This document shows positions 25,424 to 34,183 of a stretch of DNA of 43,385 nt, piece by piece. Source of the stretch: Lentisphaeria bacterium (GTDB lineage: Bacteria; Verrucomicrobiota; Lentisphaeria; Victivallales; UBA1829); assembly GCA_017456495.1 (NCBI GenBank), contig JAFTJI010000002.1:1-43385 (forward strand), given 5' to 3'. Numbering within the stretch: the stretch's first letter is position 1; each line of letters opens with the position of its first letter. The notes under the pieces are model-generated. The model was not told the origin of the DNA. It worked only from the letters and a program-made list of their open reading frames with translations, and ran no database searches. The translations under genes were made by a program, and so were the position numbers.

Positions 25424-25462
25424 ATGAAACACCTTTTTATGGAGGCCATGAAGGGAAAATGA
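25424..25462 (+). CDS. 12-codon ORF overlapping the prs start (possible leader peptide)
   Basis: ATG at 25424 opens MKHLFMEAMKGK and stops with TGA at 25460-25462, so stop and prs start share ATGA. GGAGG at 25441-25445 lies within this ORF and is 13 nt from the prs ATG, farther than usual. Translation of the short ORF could deliver ribosomes to prs. Its own ribosome binding site is weak, so it may be chance. Confidence 0.3.
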   Translation: MKHLFMEAMKGK

Positions 25463-26430
25463 GAAGCAGTACAGAAATCAGGCTTTACAGCGGAACAGCT
25501 AACCCCGAACTTTCGGAGGCAATTGCAAAGCATCTGCACGTTGAGCTTGGCCATGCAACAATTCAACGCTTCCCTGATGGAGAAATTTTCGTTCAGTACA
25601 CCGATAATCTCCGTAATGCAGACATGTATATTGTTCAGCCGACCTGCTGTCCGGCTAACGAAAACCTGATGGAACTCTTGATCATGATCGATGCTGCAAA
25701 ACGCGCTTCTGCAGCCCGGATCACAGCAGTTCTTCCTTACTACGGTTATGCCCGTCAGGACAGAAAAGACCGTCCCCGCGTGCCCATCACGGCAAAGCTG
25801 GTGGCAAATCTTCTGACAAAAGCCGGAGCAAACCGTGTTCTCGCTATGGATTTGCACTGTCAGCAGATCCAGGGATTCTTCGATATCCCTGTGGATCACG
25901 TCTACGCATCTCCCATCCTTATTAAATATCTTCGCACACAGGCTCACGTCGGTCCGGATTCTGTTGTTGTCTCCCCCGACTCCGGAAGTGTCAAGATGGC
26001 TCACTCTTTCGCAGACAAGCTGAACTGCGGTTTTGCTGTTGTTGCAAAACGCCGCGTGGATGCCACCACCGTGGAATCCTCCCACCTTGTCGGTGATATC
26101 AAGGGCCGCAACTGTATCATTACAGATGATATGACCTCCACAGCCGGAACTCTTTGCGGTGCTGCCGAACTCCTGAAACGTGAAGGTGCAAAGAAGATTT
26201 ACGCTGTTGTTTCCCACTCACTCCTGAATGAAAAAGGAATGGAAAAACTGAACAACAGCCCGATTGAAGAGCTGATCACAACCAACACGGTTCCGCAGGC
26301 AGTTTCCGGTCCGAAGCTGAAAGTTCTCTGTACTGCACCGATGTTTGCTGAAGCAATCAGAAGAATCCACCAGAGTGAATCCATCTCCTGTCTGTTCAGA
26401 GATGATTCCATGACAGATAATCTGCTTTAA
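25459..26430 (+). CDS. prs: Ribose-phosphate pyrophosphokinase (PRPP synthetase)
   Basis: Prs transfers pyrophosphate from ATP to ribose 5-phosphate to make PRPP for nucleotides, histidine and tryptophan. The 323-residue protein has the family motifs RFPDGEIFVQ, YYGYARQDRKDRPRVPITAK, MDLHCQQIQGFFD and the PRPP loop ITDDMTSTAGTL (usually DDMIDTAGT). The start at 25459 matches the family N-terminus (IRLYSGTANPEL). It is the first gene of a long + strand run (prs, rplY, pth, rpsF, ssb, rpsR, rplI, dnaB, bamA), and prs-rplY-pth is a common bacterial order. It is preceded by a strong promoter and folded leader. Confidence 0.96.
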   Translation: MRSSTEIRLYSGTANPELSEAIAKHLHVELGHATIQRFPDGEIFVQYTDNLRNADMYIVQPTCCPANENLMELLIMIDAAKRASAARITAVLPYYGYARQDRKDRPRVPITAKLVANLLTKAGANRVLAMDLHCQQIQGFFDIPVDHVYASPILIKYLRTQAHVGPDSVVVSPDSGSVKMAHSFADKLNCGFAVVAKRRVDATTVESSHLVGDIKGRNCIITDDMTSTAGTLCGAAELLKREGAKKIYAVVSHSLLNEKGMEKLNNSPIEELITTNTVPQAVSGPKLKVLCTAPMFAEAIRRIHQSESISCLFRDDSMTDNLL

Positions 26431-26464
26431 GGTAAAGCAATTTCATAAAACGAAAGGATACATA

Positions 26465-27121
26465 ATGGCAACAAAACATGTTCTCAATGTGACTTCCCGC
26501 GCTGCAAAAGGCAGCAACGAAGCCCGCAGAGTCAGAGCCAAGGGAATGATCCCTGCTGTTGTTTACAGCAAAACCACAACTCCGAAGAACGTTGCGGTTC
26601 TCATGTCCGAATGGGAATCTCTCCAGAAATTTGAATTCAACCTGGTCTCCCTCATGGAAGACGGAGCTGAAACTCTCGTTCTGGTGAAAGAAGTTCAGAA
26701 CAACTTCATCAAAGGCAAAGCAAGCCACATTGACTTCCTTGCTGTTGATATGACCAAACCCATCACTGCAGCTGTTCCCCTCCATCGCGGTCATGCTGAT
26801 CCTGTCGGATGCAGCAAAGGCGGAATGCTGGAAGAATATGTCCACGAAATCGAAGTCGAATGTCTCCCCGGCATTCTTCCCGAAGCAATCGTTGCTGACA
26901 TCTCCGGCGTTGAAATGGGTGCAGCTTTCCGCGTCCGCGATCTCGCTCTTCCCGAAGGCGTTACCGCTAAGACCAACAGCGATGTTACCCTGTTCGCAGT
27001 GATCGATCCTGCTGCTGTCAAGGAAGATATTCCTGCAGAAGCCGGTGCAAATGAACCCGAAGTTATCGGCGAAAAAGAGAAAGCAGAACGCGCTGCTGCT
27101 CGTGAAGCCGCTAAGAAATAA
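26465..27121 (+). CDS. rplY: 50S ribosomal protein bL25 (Ctc/TL5 form)
   Basis: The 218-residue product is the long, two-domain form of bL25, which binds 5S rRNA. The N-terminal domain shows GSNEARRVRAKGMIPAVVY and FIKGKASHIDFLAVDM; the C-terminal TL5 domain contains EIEVECLPGILPEAIVADIS and VRDLALPEGVTAKTNSDVTL. A charged tail ends in RAAAREAAKK. GAAAGGA before the ATG is the ribosome binding site. It sits 34 nt after prs and 21 nt before pth. Confidence 0.95.
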   Translation: MATKHVLNVTSRAAKGSNEARRVRAKGMIPAVVYSKTTTPKNVAVLMSEWESLQKFEFNLVSLMEDGAETLVLVKEVQNNFIKGKASHIDFLAVDMTKPITAAVPLHRGHADPVGCSKGGMLEEYVHEIEVECLPGILPEAIVADISGVEMGAAFRVRDLALPEGVTAKTNSDVTLFAVIDPAAVKEDIPAEAGANEPEVIGEKEKAERAAAREAAKK

Positions 27122-27142
27122 GATTACGGAAAGCGTCTCACG

Positions 27143-27748
27143 ATGGCTGGAATCGGAAGCTGCCGCCTGATCGTAGGATTGGGCAATCCGGGAAGCGAAT
27201 ATGCCGGAACACGGCACAATGCCGGATTTGATGTAGCGGACCGTTTTTTAGCCAGACATGTGAAGACATTCCGGGAGCGGAATGCCCGGGGCGGGGAAGC
27301 CCGCGAAGGGAGTTTCGCCGGTGAGAAGCTGATCGTTCTCAAACCGCTGACCTTCATGAATTTGAGTGGAAATGCGGTTCTCCCGATGGTAAGAGGGGAA
27401 TCTCTCAAGCCGTCGGAGATCCTGGTGATCTACGATGACATTGATCTTCCGGTCGGACGGATGCGTTTGCGGAAGAACGGTGGAAGTGCAGGTCACAACG
27501 GGATGAAATCTATCATTGAAGCGTTGGGGACAGAAAACTTTCCCCGGCTGCGGATCGGGATCGGGACTGATGGTTCCAAACGGGATCCGGATTATGTGCT
27601 TGGCAGATTTTCCGGAACAGAGCGTGAGACTTACGAAGCTCTGCTTGAGAAAGCCGTGGAAGCATTGGAACTGCTCCAGAGACGCGGGATAGAAGAGGCG
27701 ATGTGCCGGTTCAATCCGGTGAACACCGCAATCAAACCGGAAGAGTAA
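27143..27748 (+). CDS. pth: Peptidyl-tRNA hydrolase
   Basis: Pth frees tRNA from peptidyl-tRNA dropped by ribosomes. The 201-residue protein has VGLGNPGSEYAGTRHNAGFD, with the catalytic histidine in RHNAGF (about residue 26), LKPLTFMNLSG and YDDIDLPVGRMRLRKNGGSA followed by GHNG. Length is normal. It follows rplY closely and shares its transcript. Confidence 0.96.
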   Translation: MAGIGSCRLIVGLGNPGSEYAGTRHNAGFDVADRFLARHVKTFRERNARGGEAREGSFAGEKLIVLKPLTFMNLSGNAVLPMVRGESLKPSEILVIYDDIDLPVGRMRLRKNGGSAGHNGMKSIIEALGTENFPRLRIGIGTDGSKRDPDYVLGRFSGTERETYEALLEKAVEALELLQRRGIEEAMCRFNPVNTAIKPEE

Positions 27749-27799
27749 TACGGAATATCATTCCAATTAAAAATATAACACACCACAGGAGGTGGAGTC

Positions 27800-28129
27800 T
27801 TGAAAAAGTATGAAGCAGTATTCATCCTTGACGTCAGAAAAGTCGAGGACGAGGGCAAGGCTTTTTCCGAAGAGTTCGGAAAGAATCTTGAAAGCATGGG
27901 CGGTAAGCTCGTCGAGGCCAACGAAATGGGTCGCAAGCAGTTTGCCCGCGAAATCAAGAAGCGTAAAACCGGTATCTACTGGGATTATGTTTTCGAGCTT
28001 GATGCACTGAAATGCAAAGAAGTCCGCAACATGTACCGTCTGGATGAACGCGTGATCAGAATTCTGATCGTGAACTACGAACGTCCCGAAGGTGTCCCGG
28101 CAATTGCCGGAGCAACTCTGGCGGAATAA
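27800..28129 (+). CDS. rpsF: 30S ribosomal protein bS6
   Basis: The 109-residue protein begins KKYEAVFILDVRK and contains GRKQFAREIKKRKTGIYWDY and a C-terminal RVIRILIVNYERPEG strand, as in bS6, which pairs with bS18 on the platform of the small subunit. The start codon is TTG; it follows a full AGGAGGTG Shine-Dalgarno at 27787-27794 with 5-nt spacing, and no ATG fits the N-terminus. A short palindrome GGAAT/ATTCC (27753-27765) lies in the leader. rpsF-ssb-rpsR-rplI is a classic order. Confidence 0.96.
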   Translation: MKKYEAVFILDVRKVEDEGKAFSEEFGKNLESMGGKLVEANEMGRKQFAREIKKRKTGIYWDYVFELDALKCKEVRNMYRLDERVIRILIVNYERPEGVPAIAGATLAE

Positions 28130-28156
28130 TCTAATCCTAGGGATAAGGAGGACACC

Positions 28157-28786
28157 ATGGCATCTCTGAATAAAGTATTTCTTATGGGAAATCTGACCCG
28201 CGAACCGGAACTGCGCTACACTCCGTCCGGATCTGCAGTCTGTGAATTCGGCATTGCTGTCAATCGCCGGGGACAGGATCGCGATGAACCTTGTTTTGTC
28301 GAGATCATTGTCTGGGAAAAACAGGCGGAAGCTTGCGGAAAATTTATTCAGAAAGGTTCCTCAGTGTTCATCGAAGGACGTCTTCAGTATGATCAGTGGA
28401 CGGACAAGGAACAAAAGAAACGTTCCCGTCTCCGGGTGACCGCAGAACGGGTCCAGTTCCTTGACCGCCGTGATATGGGTGGGGATCCCGCTGGAATGCC
28501 TCCTCCGCAGCAGCCTTACCGGCAGCGTCAGGTTCCGCAGGACGGACCTGAAGGCGGATATGCGCCGCGTTCCCAGTACCGCACCCAGTATCAGCAGGAT
28601 GGCGGATACCAGCAGAACAATGGTTATCAGCAGCCTTCCGGATATCAGCAGCCCTACAACAGACCTGCTGCACCGCAGGCAGCCCGCGGAGGACTTCCCC
28701 CGCAAGTTGCCAATGATCCCGCTGATCTTCCTCCGCCGATGCCGCCGGAAGACATCGCCGGAATTGAAGATGACATCCCGTTTTGA
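28157..28786 (+). CDS. ssb: Single-stranded DNA-binding protein
   Basis: The 209-residue protein has an OB fold (about 1-110; LNKVFLMGNLTREPELRYT, FVEIIVWEKQAEACGKFIQK and GSSVFIEGRLQYDQW), then a long Q/P/Y/G-rich disordered linker with repeats of GYQQ, and finally the acidic tip IEDDIPF that recruits partner proteins. SSB coats single-stranded DNA during replication and repair. AAGGAGG precedes the ATG. It is co-transcribed with rpsF and rpsR. Confidence 0.96.
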   Translation: MASLNKVFLMGNLTREPELRYTPSGSAVCEFGIAVNRRGQDRDEPCFVEIIVWEKQAEACGKFIQKGSSVFIEGRLQYDQWTDKEQKKRSRLRVTAERVQFLDRRDMGGDPAGMPPPQQPYRQRQVPQDGPEGGYAPRSQYRTQYQQDGGYQQNNGYQQPSGYQQPYNRPAAPQAARGGLPPQVANDPADLPPPMPPEDIAGIEDDIPF

Positions 28787-28826
28787 TCGAAATCAAACAG
28801 TATAAATCCATACAGGAGTACAAAAC

Positions 28827-29066
28827 ATGGCAATGATGCAGAACAAGAAGCGTCGCCTGAAAAGACGCACTGTCAAGCCGAAAATTTGCAGATTCTGCGA
28901 AAGCAAAATCAACTTCATCGACTTCAAAGATGCTGAACTTCTGAAGAAGTTCCAGACAGAAAAGGGTCGTATTCTTCCCCGCCGTATCACCGGCACATGC
29001 CTCCAGCACCAGAAGATGCTGAGCGTTGCCGTCAAGAGAGCCCGTATTGTGAGCTTGGTTCTCTAA
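28827..29066 (+). CDS. rpsR: 30S ribosomal protein bS18
   Basis: The 79-residue product has the bS18 features [54 protein letters not shown] and a basic C-terminus. It binds bS6 in the small subunit. The CxxC pair suggests the zinc-binding (C+) type, though only two cysteines plus C/H further on are visible. AGGAG precedes the start. Confidence 0.96.
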   Translation: MAMMQNKKRRLKRRTVKPKICRFCESKINFIDFKDAELLKKFQTEKGRILPRRITGTCLQHQKMLSVAVKRARIVSLVL

Positions 29067-29099
29067 TCTGAATACACTAACGAAGGAAGGAATTTTACT

Positions 29100-29555
29100 A
29101 TGGCTACCATGAAACTGATCCTTTTGCAGGATGTGGAAGACCATGGTCTTGCAGGTGAAGAGATCAATGTTGCTGCCGGTTATGGCAGAAACTTTCTGAT
29201 CCCCCGCAAACTTGCAGCGGTTGCTACCACTTCCGCTCTCCGTCAGCTTGCAGCTCAGAAAGAAAAGATCGAAGCTAAACGTCAGGAAGAACTCGCTGCG
29301 GCTCAGGCTCTCTCTGAAAAACTTGCAGCTCTCAATGTTGAGATCTTCACACAGGCTTCTGAAGACGGACACCTTTTCGGTTCCGTTTCTGACCGCATGA
29401 TCGCAGACGCTATTGCTGCCAATGGTATCAAGCTGGATCACCAGCGCGTTATCATTCCGGAAGCAATCCGCACTCTCGGTGACTTTGTTGTTACCCTCAA
29501 ACTTCACCAGAAGGTCCGCATGGATCTCAACGTGAAAGTTTCCAGAGCTGTCTGA
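29100..29555 (+). CDS. rplI: 50S ribosomal protein bL9
   Basis: The 151-residue product has the bL9 N-terminal domain (MKLILLQDVEDHGLAGEEIN then GYGRNFLIPRKLA), a long charged connecting helix (about 40-75) and the C-terminal domain with GHLFGSVSDRMIADAIAANG. GGAAGGA before the ATG serves as ribosome binding site. It precedes dnaB by 10 nt, a frequent arrangement. Confidence 0.96.
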   Translation: MATMKLILLQDVEDHGLAGEEINVAAGYGRNFLIPRKLAAVATTSALRQLAAQKEKIEAKRQEELAAAQALSEKLAALNVEIFTQASEDGHLFGSVSDRMIADAIAANGIKLDHQRVIIPEAIRTLGDFVVTLKLHQKVRMDLNVKVSRAV

Positions 29556-29565
29556 CGGTAATTTT

Positions 29566-31137
29566 ATGCCGGAACATGCTACATATGCGGAACCCCGCTC
29601 CGGTGACGGTTCCGCACAGCAGAAAAATGCTGGTCCGCGAGCGTCAAAATTGATGCCCGCGGATCCGCGTCTTTACGACTTTGATACAGAACGCTGTGTT
29701 CTGTCTGCTATTTTACTCGACAGTTCTTCTCTTGATACTGTTATGTCGACCATGGGGGTTCAGCAGACCTCCGATTCTCTGAAAAAGGAGCTTCGCCAGA
29801 AAGGGGAATCTCCGGAACGGACTCATCTCAGATCCGTTGCCAATGTAATGTTTCAGGATCCCGTTCATGCGGTGATCTATGAAGCTATTTTGAGTTTGAA
29901 TGCCAATAATCAGACCATTGACTTGCTTTCTGTTGCCGACTGGCTCCGCAAAAACATGCGGATGGATCAGATCGGCGGGGAAATCGTTCTTCTTGAGATT
30001 CAGCAGCACGCTGCGAGTACAGCGCATCTGGAATCCTGGTGCAAACATCTGAAAGATTATGCTATGCTCCGGGAAATGATGCGTGTCTGTGCTTCCTCCG
30101 TGGAACTCTGCCGCGGCGGCACTGAAAACGTCAGCACCGTGATGGATAAAGTCGAATCTGATATTTTTAATGTCCGCAACAGCTTCGTTCAGCCGGAAAT
30201 CAGCCCGCTGAAAAAGATTCTGCGGAAAACTTTTGATGAATTGATCGCCATCGGTCAGGGAAATGTTGAACCCGGTATTCCCACGGGATTCCCGGATCTT
30301 GACAAGCTGATCGGAGGCGGTTTGAAACGCGGTGAAATGTTTGTGCTTGCCGCACGTCCCTCCATCGGGAAAACGGCTCTTGCACTGAACATTATCCGGA
30401 ACATTATTTCCAAAGATGTGGAACCGCGCCGGAAGCGGGTCGCGTTCTTCAGTTTGGAAATGACAGATACCCAGATTGCCCAGCGTATGCTTTGTACAGA
30501 AGCAAAAATTCCGATCACTGCATTTTATGAACGCCGGTTTGAACCGGCAGATCTTCCGAAATTGACCGGCGCAGTAGCCTCTTTGCGGAAGACGGAATTG
30601 TTTATTGATGCGACCCCCGGTATTTCTGTTTATGAACTCCGTGCGAAAGCAAGAAAACTGAAAGCGCAGGAAGATATCGACTTGATCGTGATCGACTATC
30701 TTCAGCTGATGAAAGCCGGAGGTTCAGAAGAGAGCCGTCAGGTGACCGTTGCAAATATTTCCGGCGGTTTGAAGGCGATTGCAAAAGAACTGAATATTCC
30801 GATCCTTGTTCTTGCCCAGCTGAACCGTGAAACGGAAAAAGGCGGCGGTGGCGGCGGAAAAGCTGAAAAACAGGCGGATGCGCTCCCGAAACTGAGCAAC
30901 TTGCGTGAATCCGGGGCAATCGAACAGGACGCCGACGTTGTCTGCTTTATTCACCGTAACCGGGAAGATTCCAAGGAAGGTTCCGGAAAAGATGCGATCA
31001 CCTACCTGATCGTGGAAAAAAACCGTAACGGTAAAACCGGTACGGTCAAGGTACAGTTCGTGAAAGAGTTGATGGAATTCCGCTGTATTGAACACAAGTA
31101 TGAGGACGGCGATGTGCCGAAATCTGCGAAGGAATAG
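29566..31137 (+). CDS. dnaB: Replicative DNA helicase DnaB
   Basis: DnaB is the hexameric helicase that unwinds DNA at the replication fork. The 523-residue protein has an N-terminal helical domain (about 35-185; DFDTERCVLSAILLDSS), a linker, and a RecA-like domain with Walker A ARPSIGKTALALN (about 263), VAFFSLEMT, Walker B LIVIDYLQLM and the late motif NLRESGAIEQDADVVCFIHR. The first 30 residues are extra relative to many DnaB proteins. A glycine-rich insert (GGGGGGK, about 426) lies in a surface loop. Start site support is weak, with no strong Shine-Dalgarno. Confidence 0.96.
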   Translation: MPEHATYAEPRSGDGSAQQKNAGPRASKLMPADPRLYDFDTERCVLSAILLDSSSLDTVMSTMGVQQTSDSLKKELRQKGESPERTHLRSVANVMFQDPVHAVIYEAILSLNANNQTIDLLSVADWLRKNMRMDQIGGEIVLLEIQQHAASTAHLESWCKHLKDYAMLREMMRVCASSVELCRGGTENVSTVMDKVESDIFNVRNSFVQPEISPLKKILRKTFDELIAIGQGNVEPGIPTGFPDLDKLIGGGLKRGEMFVLAARPSIGKTALALNIIRNIISKDVEPRRKRVAFFSLEMTDTQIAQRMLCTEAKIPITAFYERRFEPADLPKLTGAVASLRKTELFIDATPGISVYELRAKARKLKAQEDIDLIVIDYLQLMKAGGSEESRQVTVANISGGLKAIAKELNIPILVLAQLNRETEKGGGGGGKAEKQADALPKLSNLRESGAIEQDADVVCFIHRNREDSKEGSGKDAITYLIVEKNRNGKTGTVKVQFVKELMEFRCIEHKYEDGDVPKSAKE

Positions 31138-31155
31138 AAAGGATCCCCCATTGAA

Positions 31156-33462
31156 ATGAGACGTTTATTTGCTATTATTCCGGTTGTCTTTTTTCTGACA
31201 GCGGCATATTTGTCCGCACAGGAGATAAACTCTGTTGTGTTCCGTCAGGAAGGATCATACCGTTTCGGGAAGGATATTTTGAACTTCAACGTTCAAAGCC
31301 GCAAGGGAGCTCCTTATGATGAACAGGTTGTGAACGAGGATATCAAACGGCTTTACAACACCGGATTTTTTGCAGATGTCCGTTCCGAAACCAAAAAACG
31401 CCCTGACGGAAATGTGGATTTGATTTTCCATGTCATCCCGAAAGATATCGTCCGGAGCATTGTTTTCGAAGGGAATGAAAAATTTTCATCGAAGAAACTT
31501 GCAGAACAAGTGACCCTGACGATCGGTGCACCGCTGAATGATAAAAGGCTCAGCGAAAGTATTGCAGCCCTGCGGGAATTTTATGCAAAAGAGGGATTGA
31601 ATGACGTTGTGATCAACTATGCACCGACCCGGCATATCGAAGGCGGGATCAGTGTTACGTTCAAGATCCGTGAAAATCTGAAAGTCAAGATCAACAGTGT
31701 TACCTTTGAAGGCTGTACTGTTTTCAAGCCATCTTTTCTGGCGGACCGGATCGCCAACCAGAAATCCATGTTCAGCTGGGTTCCTCTTCTGAATCTTGGA
31801 CTTTTGAACAAGCGGGAACTGGATAACGACATTGTCCGTCTGCGTGAAACCTATTGGGAAAAAGGCTATCTTGATTTTCAGGTAAAAGAGATCCGGATGA
31901 ATACAGTTCCCGGAAAACCGGAGCTTGTGAATCTTATTTTTGTCCTTGACGAGGGGAAACCTTATATTGTTGGAAATGTGAGTGTCCGCGGCGGGATCCG
32001 TTTTCCGGATAAAGATCTTTTGAAAAAGGTCAAACTTGTTCCCGGACAACCATTCAGTTCCACGCTGGAACGGATTTCTGTGGACCGGCTTGAAGAAGAC
32101 TATTCCCCGCTCGGTTATATTGATTTTCAGGCAAAACCGGTACGGATCCCGGATTACCGGACTCATAAAGTTGATGTTGTTTTTGAAATCAAAGAAGGTC
32201 TTCCGTACAAGGTTCGTGAGGTTTATATTTCCGGCAACCGCTGGACAAAGGACCATGTGATCCGCCGTGAGCTTGCCATTGCACCGGGGGATGCTGTTGA
32301 TAAGGAACGGATCAATGCTTCCCGCAGCCGGTTGATGGGTATGGGCTACTTCAACAGGGTCGATGCGGTTTCTGTCAATTCACCGGAAGCTGGCACAAAA
32401 GATATTGATATCAAGGTTGATGAAAAGAATTTTCTTCATGCGAGACTCGGGGGCGGCTATTCTGACTCTGACGGTCTTGCCGGTATGATCGAACTGACGC
32501 ATACGAATATGGATATTCTGGATCCGCGGAACTACTTTACCGGCGGAGGACAGAGAGCGCGTTTGCTTGCATTGGTTGGTACTGAAAATATGAGTTTTGA
32601 GGCTGACTTTACAGAGCCGTGGCTTTTCGGGATTCCGCTGCGCTGGGATGTTTCCGGCTACATGCGAAACGTGATTTACGACGACTGGGAAGAAGAACGG
32701 ATCGGTGTTACGACTTCACTGACAAAGCGGGTGTTTGATGACTTTACCACTATCAGCGGAGGTTATACCTTTGAGCATGTCCGGATCCATCATATGGAAG
32801 ATGATCTCTCTCCGGAACTGCGGAGTCAGCGCGGCAGCGATTATGTCGGAAGATTCCATTTCAGTATTGACCGCGACACCCGCGACAGTGCATTGAATCC
32901 GACGTCCGGTTACAATGTGAATCTGCTGACCTCTTTTTCTTCCAAGGCATTCGGCGGTTCTCATGACTATATCCGGTTAGAGTTGAAAGGAAGCAATTAT
33001 ATATCTTTCTTTGACAAGATGTTTATTCTGTCCATGGGGGCAAAGATTGGCATGGTCGGCATGCTGGATGACTGGAGTGACAGTGATGCGCCTCTGTATG
33101 AACGTTACTTCCTCGGCGGTGGGGACTCCATCCGCGGTTTTCCCTACCGGAGTATCGGACCCACAGACAGTCATGGAGACAACATGGGGGGGAACTTCAT
33201 GTATCTGTTCACAGCAGAACTTTCCCACCCGATCTGGCGTTTTATCCGCGGTGCAGCATTTGTTGACGTCGGAAGTGCCACAGATTTCCGGAAGAATCCG
33301 TTTTCGCATGCCAACATTGGTGTAGGTTATGGTTTACGGATCATGCTTCCCGGTGTGAATGCTCCGATCAAACTTGACCTGGCTTATCCTGTTCTCAACA
33401 ATCAGGAAGGCGTAAAGAGCAAGTTGAGATTCCACTTTAACATGGGCTTTGCACTCTTCTGA
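31156..33462 (+). CDS. bamA: Outer membrane assembly factor BamA
   Basis: BamA inserts beta-barrel proteins in the outer membrane. The 768-residue protein has a signal peptide (cleavage near LSA-QEI), five POTRA repeats (about 25-420; for example VRSIVFEGNEKFSSKKL, VREVYISGNRWTKDHVI) and a C-terminal barrel (about 430-768) including the conserved GGGDSIRGFPYRS loop and a final aromatic residue (FNMGFALF). Its presence shows a diderm organism. It follows dnaB by 18 nt in the same direction. Confidence 0.95.
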   Translation: MRRLFAIIPVVFFLTAAYLSAQEINSVVFRQEGSYRFGKDILNFNVQSRKGAPYDEQVVNEDIKRLYNTGFFADVRSETKKRPDGNVDLIFHVIPKDIVRSIVFEGNEKFSSKKLAEQVTLTIGAPLNDKRLSESIAALREFYAKEGLNDVVINYAPTRHIEGGISVTFKIRENLKVKINSVTFEGCTVFKPSFLADRIANQKSMFSWVPLLNLGLLNKRELDNDIVRLRETYWEKGYLDFQVKEIRMNTVPGKPELVNLIFVLDEGKPYIVGNVSVRGGIRFPDKDLLKKVKLVPGQPFSSTLERISVDRLEEDYSPLGYIDFQAKPVRIPDYRTHKVDVVFEIKEGLPYKVREVYISGNRWTKDHVIRRELAIAPGDAVDKERINASRSRLMGMGYFNRVDAVSVNSPEAGTKDIDIKVDEKNFLHARLGGGYSDSDGLAGMIELTHTNMDILDPRNYFTGGGQRARLLALVGTENMSFEADFTEPWLFGIPLRWDVSGYMRNVIYDDWEEERIGVTTSLTKRVFDDFTTISGGYTFEHVRIHHMEDDLSPELRSQRGSDYVGRFHFSIDRDTRDSALNPTSGYNVNLLTSFSSKAFGGSHDYIRLELKGSNYISFFDKMFILSMGAKIGMVGMLDDWSDSDAPLYERYFLGGGDSIRGFPYRSIGPTDSHGDNMGGNFMYLFTAELSHPIWRFIRGAAFVDVGSATDFRKNPFSHANIGVGYGLRIMLPGVNAPIKLDLAYPVLNNQEGVKSKLRFHFNMGFALF

Positions 33463-33517
33463 GAACAAGCCTGACAACCCTCCGGATCCAGCAATACCGG
33501 AGAGAAAGAAGTACGAT

Positions 33518-34102
33518 ATGAACCAAACGATCAAAGGCAACATTTCACTGATGGTATTTTTTTCCATCCTGATCTGCGGAGTTATGACAGCTGTCGCCGT
33601 CGGTGCGCTGCACAAAGCACACAGTCCGCTGATCATGCTGCCGTTCAGCATATTATTTTTCCTTTGGGGCTTGATGCCGTTTCTTTCCTGGAGACGCACG
33701 TTTTCCAGAGCGATGACCATAACTCCGAAAGGGATCGAATTTCAGCTGAAGCCCGGGAATGTGATTTTTATTCCCTGGTCCGAAATTCAGGCTGTCGGAA
33801 TGGGTGCGAACAGCACGATCTACTTCAAAGACGGCAGAAAACTGGTTGTATTCTGGACCGGCATCGGAATCCCGGAAGGCTGTGAAAATCTTCCGGTATA
33901 TAAAGCTCAGTCACCGCAGATCAATGCACTGAAACCGCGTCCGTGGTTTGCCCCGCTGATCATGTTGATCCTGCTTTATGCTGCAATGCAGTCCGGGATC
34001 ACGATCTCAAAGCCTGTCAGCTATGTCATCATCGCGCTTTTCTCTGCAACAGCTCTTTACAAAATCGGTATTTATCTCCGGGATTATATTTACCGGTCAT
34101 AA
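33518..34102 (+). CDS. Small membrane protein with four TM segments and a PH-like middle
   Basis: The 194-residue product was not assigned to a named family. Hydrophobic segments fall at about 8-30, 40-62, 148-166 and 170-190. Between the second and third, ITPKGIEFQLKPGNVIFIPWSEIQAVG and TIYFKDGRKLVVFW (shortened here to adjoining pieces) read like a bacterial PH-type beta domain. The ATG at 33518 is used; an earlier TTG at 33449 would overlap bamA and lacks a ribosome binding site. An intrinsic terminator follows at 34131. Confidence 0.7.
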   Translation: MNQTIKGNISLMVFFSILICGVMTAVAVGALHKAHSPLIMLPFSILFFLWGLMPFLSWRRTFSRAMTITPKGIEFQLKPGNVIFIPWSEIQAVGMGANSTIYFKDGRKLVVFWTGIGIPEGCENLPVYKAQSPQINALKPRPWFAPLIMLILLYAAMQSGITISKPVSYVIIALFSATALYKIGIYLRDYIYRS

Positions 34103-34130
34103 AGTTTCGGATCAACAGAACAATATCTGA

Positions 34131-34159
34131 GGGATCCGTTTTCAGGATCCCCGTTTTTT
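34131..34159 (+). terminator. Rho-independent terminator
   Basis: GGGATCC (34131-34137) and GGATCCC (34145-34151) form a 7-bp stem with loop GTTTTCA, followed by CG and six T (34154-34159). It ends the transcript that comes from prs/bamA and isolates the helicase gene 25 nt downstream. Confidence 0.88.
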
Positions 34160-34183
34160 ATAGACAAACACGCAAGGAACATC

